A stretch of DNA of 64,000 nt from UBA1563 sp037440065 (GTDB lineage: Bacteria; Bacteroidota; Ignavibacteria; Ignavibacteriales; Ignavibacteriaceae). The notes below the pieces were generated by a model. The model searched no databases. It saw nothing but the letters and a program-made list of their open reading frames with translations, and was not told the origin of the DNA. The stretch spans positions 620,001 through 684,000 of the forward strand of contig JBBIUV010000015.1 in assembly GCA_037440065.1 (NCBI GenBank), given 5' to 3'. Below, piece after piece: positions 61,303 to 64,000 of this stretch; within the stretch, counting starts at the first letter, position 1, and each line of letters begins with the position of its first letter. The position numbers were made by a program, and so were the translations under genes.

Positions 61303-62066
61303 TGAGCAGTAATCATATAACCTTGAAGTTAAAAATCTGGCGTCAAGAAAATAACAAAGCTAAAGGACACTTTGACGAATTCAATCAAAAGGTTTCTCCC
61401 GATTCTTCAATTCTTGAGATGCTTGATGAAGTGAATAACAAATTGGAAGCAGAAGGGAAAATCCCGATAGCGTTTGAAAGCGATTGCCGTGAAGGAATTT
61501 GCGGAACTTGCGGACTATCTGTAAACGGACATCCGCACGGACCGTTACCCAAAACAGCAACGTGTCAATTACATATGCGCAATTTCAAAGACGGTGAAAC
61601 ACTTTATATTGAGCCGTTTAGAGCCACTGCGTTTCAAGTGATAAAAGATTTAATCGTCGACCGTTCCGGATTTGATAAAATTCAACAAGCCGGGGGATAT
61701 ACTTCTATCAATGCGGGAAGCGCGCAAGACGCAAACGCCATTCTGATTTCAAAAGAGAATGCCGACCTTTCACTTGATGCGGCTGAATGTATCGGCTGCG
61801 GCGCATGCGTTGCGGCTTGTAAGAATTCTTCTGCAATGCTTTTTGTAAGCGCTAAAGTTTCTCAATTCGCCTTACTTCCGCAAGGACAACCGGAGCGTTA
61901 CGATCGTGTGCAAGCGATGGTAAAAGTTATGGATGAGAACGCTTTCGGTAATTGTACAAATACTTACGCGTGCGAAGCCGAATGCCCGAAAGGAATTTCA
62001 GTTAGCAATATCGCCCGCATGAACCGTGATTATTTCAAAGCAAAACTCTGCGGTGAAAAAGTATAA
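61302..62066 (+). CDS. sdhB: Succinate dehydrogenase iron-sulfur subunit
   Basis: A 254-residue subunit. The N-terminal 2Fe-2S ferredoxin domain has CREGICGTCGLSVNG and a later Cys in TATCQLHM. The C-terminal part has CIGCGACVAACKNSSAM and CTNTYACEAECPKGI for the 4Fe-4S and 3Fe-4S clusters. It links sdhA to the quinone site in sdhC. Overlaps sdhA by one base. A strong terminator at 62092 closes the operon. Confidence 0.96.
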   Translation: MSSNHITLKLKIWRQENNKAKGHFDEFNQKVSPDSSILEMLDEVNNKLEAEGKIPIAFESDCREGICGTCGLSVNGHPHGPLPKTATCQLHMRNFKDGETLYIEPFRATAFQVIKDLIVDRSGFDKIQQAGGYTSINAGSAQDANAILISKENADLSLDAAECIGCGACVAACKNSSAMLFVSAKVSQFALLPQGQPERYDRVQAMVKVMDENAFGNCTNTYACEAECPKGISVSNIARMNRDYFKAKLCGEKV

Positions 62067-62091
62067 TAATTAATCTGATGTAGCAGTTTCT

Positions 62092-62126
62092 AAAAATCCC
62101 GATTGGAGATCAATCGGGATTTTTTA
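62092..62126 (+). terminator. Terminator of sdhCAB
   Basis: AATCCCGATTG/CAATCGGGATT, 11 pairs around GAGAT, then TTTTTT. The gap to 62307 holds GAGTGAG/CTCACTC and a degenerate GGAAC...CGTTCC-like palindrome near 62260. Confidence 0.9.
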
Positions 62127-62307
62127 TTTGCCTTAATGGTGTGAATAAAGAACAACATTGCTTCTCACCAAAAAGAAATTTATTTTTCGAGTGAGTAATT
62201 TTTTTTACTTGTCAACTTCCCGTCATAATTTCTAGCAACTGCTCACTCAAAATAGACGGAACACTAACGTCCCGTTGTAATAATTAATTTTAGGTAAGAG
62301 GTGAATC

Positions 62308-62922
62308 ATGAAACGATGGATTCTTTCTCTCAGTCTTTGTTGTCTGTTGGGATGCTCTTCTTCCCAGCAAACCGTGGATGACTCAATTCCCCAACTGTTA
62401 ATGCGGACTCCTTTACCACCTGTTCCCGCAACGGTCGTCTCTCCACATTTCGAGATGGACATGATTCTTTACATTTTGGATGACGGCACAGTTGAACATG
62501 TTAAACTGCGCAAAGCAAGCGGTGATCCCGATTGGGATTCTGCTGCAGTAGCGTCAATTCTTAAATGGCGCTTTTCACCTGCAAGAATTGATGATAATCC
62601 AATAAGCACCTGGTACCGGATAAAAACAACTGTCCGCTACGCAAATCCGAGATATTGTTGTCTAGCGGAAATTGTTTGCAGCACAAGTGAGAAGGCAGAT
62701 TCTGTTTATGCAGCACTCGTGCGGGGAGAAGATTTTGCGGTACTTGCTCAGAAATATTCAGTTGCTCCATCAAAAGAGAAAAACGGAATGCTCGGTGAAA
62801 TCGACGTAAATTTGTTTCCTGAAAGCATCTGCAAAGTTTTACGCGGATTAGATAAAGGAGATTTTTCCACGCCGGTAAAGCATGGAGATAAATACGTCAT
62901 TTTTAAGAAGATTAAAAGTTAA
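62308..62922 (+). CDS. Lipoprotein with TonB C-terminal and parvulin domains
   Basis: A 204-residue protein. Signal peptide with lipobox LLGC (Cys16). Residues ~45-112 match a TonB C-terminal domain (FEMDMILYILDDGTVEHVKLRKASGDPDWDSAAVASILKWRFSPARID). Residues ~118-203 match a PpiC/parvulin domain (AEIVCSTSEKADSVYAALVRGEDFAVLAQKYSVAPSKEKNGMLGEID; the last strand VKHGDKYVIFK). A TonB-like energy-transfer domain joined to a prolyl isomerase on one lipoprotein is unusual. No ExbB/ExbD gene is nearby. AGAGG precedes the ATG. Confidence 0.85.
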   Translation: MKRWILSLSLCCLLGCSSSQQTVDDSIPQLLMRTPLPPVPATVVSPHFEMDMILYILDDGTVEHVKLRKASGDPDWDSAAVASILKWRFSPARIDDNPISTWYRIKTTVRYANPRYCCLAEIVCSTSEKADSVYAALVRGEDFAVLAQKYSVAPSKEKNGMLGEIDVNLFPESICKVLRGLDKGDFSTPVKHGDKYVIFKKIKS

Positions 62923-63017
62923 TAGCTGGTGTGATTTTTAGGTGCCAACGAGTCTGAGATTTTTTAAGAAGCGGATGCACTATTTTTTATAAGATAGGAG
63001 GGGGGGGGACTGTGTGA

Positions 63018-63053
63018 TCTCGATGCACGTTTCTTCGGGATTTTTTTTATTTT
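63018..63053 (+). terminator. Possible weak terminator
   Basis: ATCTCG/CGGGAT, six pairs with one T-G around a loop of 13 nt, then eight T. A run of nine G (63000-63008) lies just upstream. It separates the lipoprotein gene from the last, partial gene. Confidence 0.5.
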
Positions 63054-63079
63054 AAAGGTAAGAATTACCGAGAAATGAA

Positions 63080-64000
63080 ATGTTTGAGAAGGAAATACAA
63101 TTTATCACCGATTTTAATCTGAACAAGATTAAAAGACTCGGATCATTTTTTACTTTAGATGATCTGACCAAGGCAAAAGTCCATCCGGCAATCGTTCAGT
63201 ATATTTCAGCGGAAATTGATTATCTCATTTTTTTAGACCGGCAAAATCTTTTACAAAAATCAGTTTTTGATTACAGCGGACCCGAGATTTCTCAGCATTT
63301 TTGGGCCATCGGGCAAGAAATTAAAAAGAACAAACTTCTTCCCTACGAAGAAGTAAAAAAGATCATACAGCAGGCGGTTACTTTTCAATTAACGTATCTT
63401 CTTCGCCCGGTCTGGACCTTGAAAAAATTTGTTTTTGATTCGAGTGAAATCCGTTCGCAAGAAGAAGTTAAACTGTTTTTTAATTACCTCTACTTTTTTG
63501 ATTACTACAAGAAAATTTTTCTTACCATCCTTGATAAGAAACAACTGCTGACGATAAGTATTTATGAGTTTGAATCGCTTGTTGAAAAAATACAAAAGCA
63601 GCTGCTTGATCAGCAAATGAAAAATGTGATAGAGAATGCCCTTATCGATGCGGCTGAATTTATTAATACGGGAGAGGTTACAAAGACAAAACTGGCGATT
63701 GAAACACTCGAAATCTTTTTAAAAGATAAAGGATTGCACAATCACATTTTCAAAGTAAGAAAACTTCTTTCCGTTGATCCGAAACAAAAGTTTGAACTGT
63801 CTGAAATTTTCTCGGCAATATTTAGTCCAATATCATTTGAGGATGAAGAAACTCCGGTTGAGGAAGAAGTTTTAAAAACCGAAGAAGCATCAGCAGACGT
63901 ACCAACGGATGAAGCTCAACTTGATATATTCAAATCGGCTGAAGAAGCTTTACATGAGGACGAAACACTGGCAGATGAACTCATCGGTGCTGATCAAAAT
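63080..64000 (+). CDS. Hypothetical protein, C-terminus beyond the window
   Basis: An open frame of 307 codons from the ATG at 63080 to the window end without a stop. The product begins MFEKEIQFITDFNLNKIKRLG and is mostly helical and acidic (EISQHFWAIGQEIKKNKLLP; IENALIDAAEFINTGEVTKTKLAIETLEIFLKDKG), with a strongly acidic stretch near 250-300 (DEEETPVEEEVLKTEE). No family was recognised; similar large helical proteins occur in Ignavibacteria. No signal peptide or membrane helix is visible. Confidence 0.7.
   Translation, partial: MFEKEIQFITDFNLNKIKRLGSFFTLDDLTKAKVHPAIVQYISAEIDYLIFLDRQNLLQKSVFDYSGPEISQHFWAIGQEIKKNKLLPYEEVKKIIQQAVTFQLTYLLRPVWTLKKFVFDSSEIRSQEEVKLFFNYLYFFDYYKKIFLTILDKKQLLTISIYEFESLVEKIQKQLLDQQMKNVIENALIDAAEFINTGEVTKTKLAIETLEIFLKDKGLHNHIFKVRKLLSVDPKQKFELSEIFSAIFSPISFEDEETPVEEEVLKTEEASADVPTDEAQLDIFKSAEEALHEDETLADELIGADQN

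Noticed and set aside
63000..63008. Nine-G run as a phase-variation tract
   Set aside because: It is intergenic and about 70 bp from the next start, between a terminator-like stem and a gene end. No evidence for switching can be seen from one sequence.

Overview
The window most likely comes from the chromosome of a member of Ignavibacteriota (Bacteroidota/Chlorobiota group). Two proteins end in the type IX secretion C-terminal domain typical of that group (QNYPNPFNP ... SGIYFYQ). Several promoters fit the Bacteroidota pattern TTTG-N19/20-TAnnTTTG. The gene order ileS-traR/dksA-lspA-rluD, the GWxTD protein and the AT-rich leaders agree. This placement is inference from sequence features; no search was run.

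Layout. 1-4.7 kb: 3' end of ileS, a DksA/TraR-type zinc-finger protein, lspA, rluD, cysS and a YgjP-type metallopeptidase. 4.7-5.9 kb: an initiator tRNA gene followed by a tandem array of three ~341 bp units, each a tiny GIY-YIG nuclease gene that runs into a copy of the 3' half of the tRNA. 6.0-9.6 kb: a compact cassette that looks like an undescribed peptide-modification (RiPP) system. It holds an ArsM-like methyltransferase, a 31-residue Cys-rich peptide, a radical SAM/SPASM maturase and a thioredoxin-thioredoxin reductase fusion. 9.8-13.4 kb: DEAD-box helicase, YwbE and a short RecQ. 13.5-19.7 kb: L,D-transpeptidase, tRNA-Lys, MgtE, a DegT aminotransferase and LhgO. 19.7-36.8 kb: a mostly co-directional housekeeping and envelope block (miaB, SPOR protein, sigma-54 activator, LptE-like lipoprotein, GT2, TPR, 3-methyladenine glycosylase, GT9, DUF3108, CPBP protease, DUF2007, cdsA, rimO, GWxTD, PfkB kinase, BamA/TamA-like barrel, UbiA). 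36.8-41 kb: rnhB, a yraN interrupted by an in-frame TGA, an Mla-type ABC lipid transporter (permease, ATPase, MCE protein) and an ICMT-like methyltransferase.

41-46.4 kb is more accessory: a 516 bp gene-free stretch with strong hairpins, a helical-repeat-like protein, a 13-codon relic of a T9SS sorting domain, two T9SS cargo proteins and a PorV-like outer-membrane protein. 46.4-50.4 kb (minus) is a glycerol-3-phosphate operon (glpD, exported HAD phosphatase, glpT-like transporter) behind a well-formed promoter. 50.5-57.7 kb holds a C39-like peptidase-fold protein, an ATP-grasp ligase, a DUF6580 membrane protein, a BtuB-type TonB receptor behind a cobalamin riboswitch, and a flotillin-like protein. 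58-62 kb: a zinc-ribbon/DUF2007 protein and the sdhCAB operon. 62.3-64 kb: a lipoprotein combining a TonB C-terminal domain with a parvulin domain, and an unknown gene cut by the window end.

Most noteworthy are the GIY-YIG/initiator-tRNA array and the ArsM-peptide-radical SAM-Trx/TrxR cassette. Next come the interrupted yraN, the T9SS relic and the structured leader before 41.49 kb. Start sites were moved from the longest reading frame where a ribosome binding site, promoter, signal peptide or ATGA overlap supported a later start.
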